From: Bacteroidota bacterium
Lineage (GTDB): Bacteria > Bacteroidota > Bacteroidia > Chitinophagales > Chitinophagaceae
Direction of reading: 5' to 3'
Length of the DNA: 7,560 bases
NCBI GenBank assembly: GCA_023386395.1
Contig: JAEWJV010000241.1
Coordinates: forward strand, 1 to 7,560
Under the pieces are notes generated by a model. That model worked only from the letters and a program-made list of their open reading frames with translations, was not told where the DNA came from and made no database searches. Position 1 is the first letter of the stretch. Every line of letters begins with the position of its first letter. Shown here in pieces: positions 6,833-7,560 of the stretch. The position numbers and the translations under genes were made by a program.

Positions 6833-7560
6833 ATGCCAGGTAAATTGCTGATCCGCTGTTTTTTTGTTTTAATTGTTGCAACGCTTATATCGTTTTTTTC
6901 TGCCTGTAAAAACAAAAATGACGATTCAAAAAACGATGCTGCAGGAAGTAATTCGCCAAGGATTAATGCCATTACTTTTTTGCATGACGGCAAATTTAAT
7001 GAAGCGGAAATAGCTTTTAAAAAAGCTATTAAGACTGATCCGGACAACGTTCTGAACTATGTGGATCTTTCACTTATCTATCTTAATAAAAATAAGTTTG
7101 ATGAAGTTGAAAAAGAAGTGCAGGCAGGTTTAAAAATACAACCAAAGAATACTGACCTGATGCAGATACTGGCCGCCAGTTATATAAAGCAAAACAATAA
7201 GGATGCCGCCCAAAAACAATTGAACCAGATATTAGGTATTGATGAAAAGAATGTAACGGCGTATTATATGTTATCAACGCTGGCAAAGAACAGTTTAGAT
7301 GTGGCGGCGCAACAATACAATCTTTTAAAAATACTTGAAGTCAATCCTTCCAACATTGCCGTGCGCATGCAGTTAACAGAATTGTTGGCGGCGCAAGGCA
7401 AAACAGATTCTTCGCTTTATTTCCTGCAAAGCATAAAGAAAATAGCGCCGGAATTTTCTGATCTGGCCGCAGCACCTTATAAAGAAGCCGTTGCCTTACT
7501 GCAAAAAGACCAGCCTGAAAAAGCGGCGTATTATATACAGCAGTTTCATAAGGTAATGGA
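6833..7560 (+). CDS. TPR-repeat lipoprotein (3' end beyond the window)
   Basis: An open frame starts at ATG 6833 and runs through 242 codons to the window edge with no stop, so the gene is incomplete here. The N-terminus is a lipoprotein signal: Lys4/Arg8, a hydrophobic stretch (5-22), and lipobox FSAC with Cys25 as the lipidation site, then a polar Asn/Asp/Lys-rich linker (26-42). From about 43 onward there are successive 30-34 residue helical repeats of TPR type, for example GKFNEAEIAFKKAIKTDPDN (53-72) and NKFDEVEKEVQAGLKIQPKN (87-106), followed by weaker repeats to the end of the window. TPR arrays bind other proteins. The lack of Asp at position +2 after Cys gives no clear sorting rule for Bacteroidota, so either membrane is possible. 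The gene is divergent from the UnbV-like operon, which hints at a joint role, but that is inference. Confidence 0.85.
   Translation, partial: MPGKLLIRCFFVLIVATLISFFSACKNKNDDSKNDAAGSNSPRINAITFLHDGKFNEAEIAFKKAIKTDPDNVLNYVDLSLIYLNKNKFDEVEKEVQAGLKIQPKNTDLMQILAASYIKQNNKDAAQKQLNQILGIDEKNVTAYYMLSTLAKNSLDVAAQQYNLLKILEVNPSNIAVRMQLTELLAAQGKTDSSLYFLQSIKKIAPEFSDLAAAPYKEAVALLQKDQPEKAAYYIQQFHKVM

Noticed and set aside
6730..7286. - strand open frames across the right end
   Set aside because: They lie opposite the lipoprotein/TPR frame, which has a lipobox and clear repeats. The antisense frames have no domain features.

Overview
The window looks like chromosome from a Bacteroidota bacterium, most likely near the Chitinophagaceae (inferred by eye from protein style, not by a search). 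Supporting signs are moderate-to-low GC, almost no Shine-Dalgarno sequences, matches to the Bacteroidota -7 promoter element TAnnTTTG, a LytS/LytTR two-component pair, and Bacteroidota-like versions of DUF4288 and CRTAC1/UnbV proteins. There are no RNA genes, insertion sequences, CRISPR arrays or other signs of a mobile element.

Left part (1-3116, + strand). Four genes run in one direction: a LiaF-like membrane protein with five beta-strand repeats, a small DUF4288 protein, a four-helix LytS-type sensor histidine kinase (HisKA_7TM-less, His_kinase/PF06580 type) and a LytTR response regulator. The last three are tightly packed (8 nt gap, then a 4 nt ATGA overlap) and are probably one transcript. 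The first gene is 120 nt upstream and may be co-transcribed or have its own promoter. The likely theme is sensing at the cell envelope, with the LiaF-like protein and possibly the DUF4288 protein as accessories of the kinase/regulator pair.

Middle (3117-4073). A WcaF-type left-handed beta-helix acetyltransferase lies on the - strand, convergent with the regulator. No other exopolysaccharide gene is in the window. Its 266 nt upstream region holds a good Bacteroidota-type promoter with a perfect 16 bp palindrome inside the spacer.

Right part (4074-7560). A two-gene - strand operon encodes an exported FG-GAP/VCBS propeller protein with a C-terminal ASPIC/UnbV domain (CRTAC1 family), followed 3 nt later by an RnfD/UnbU-like polytopic membrane protein. 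This is the same protein pair, UnbV plus UnbU, that is known as a conserved accessory pair in enediyne antibiotic gene clusters, but no enediyne polyketide synthase is visible here. Divergent from it across a 119 nt gap is a TPR lipoprotein gene that runs off the right edge of the window without a stop codon. My inference is that these three form an envelope module of unknown function: a membrane-tethered Ca-binding propeller, a membrane partner and a TPR lipoprotein. This is the most interesting part of the window.
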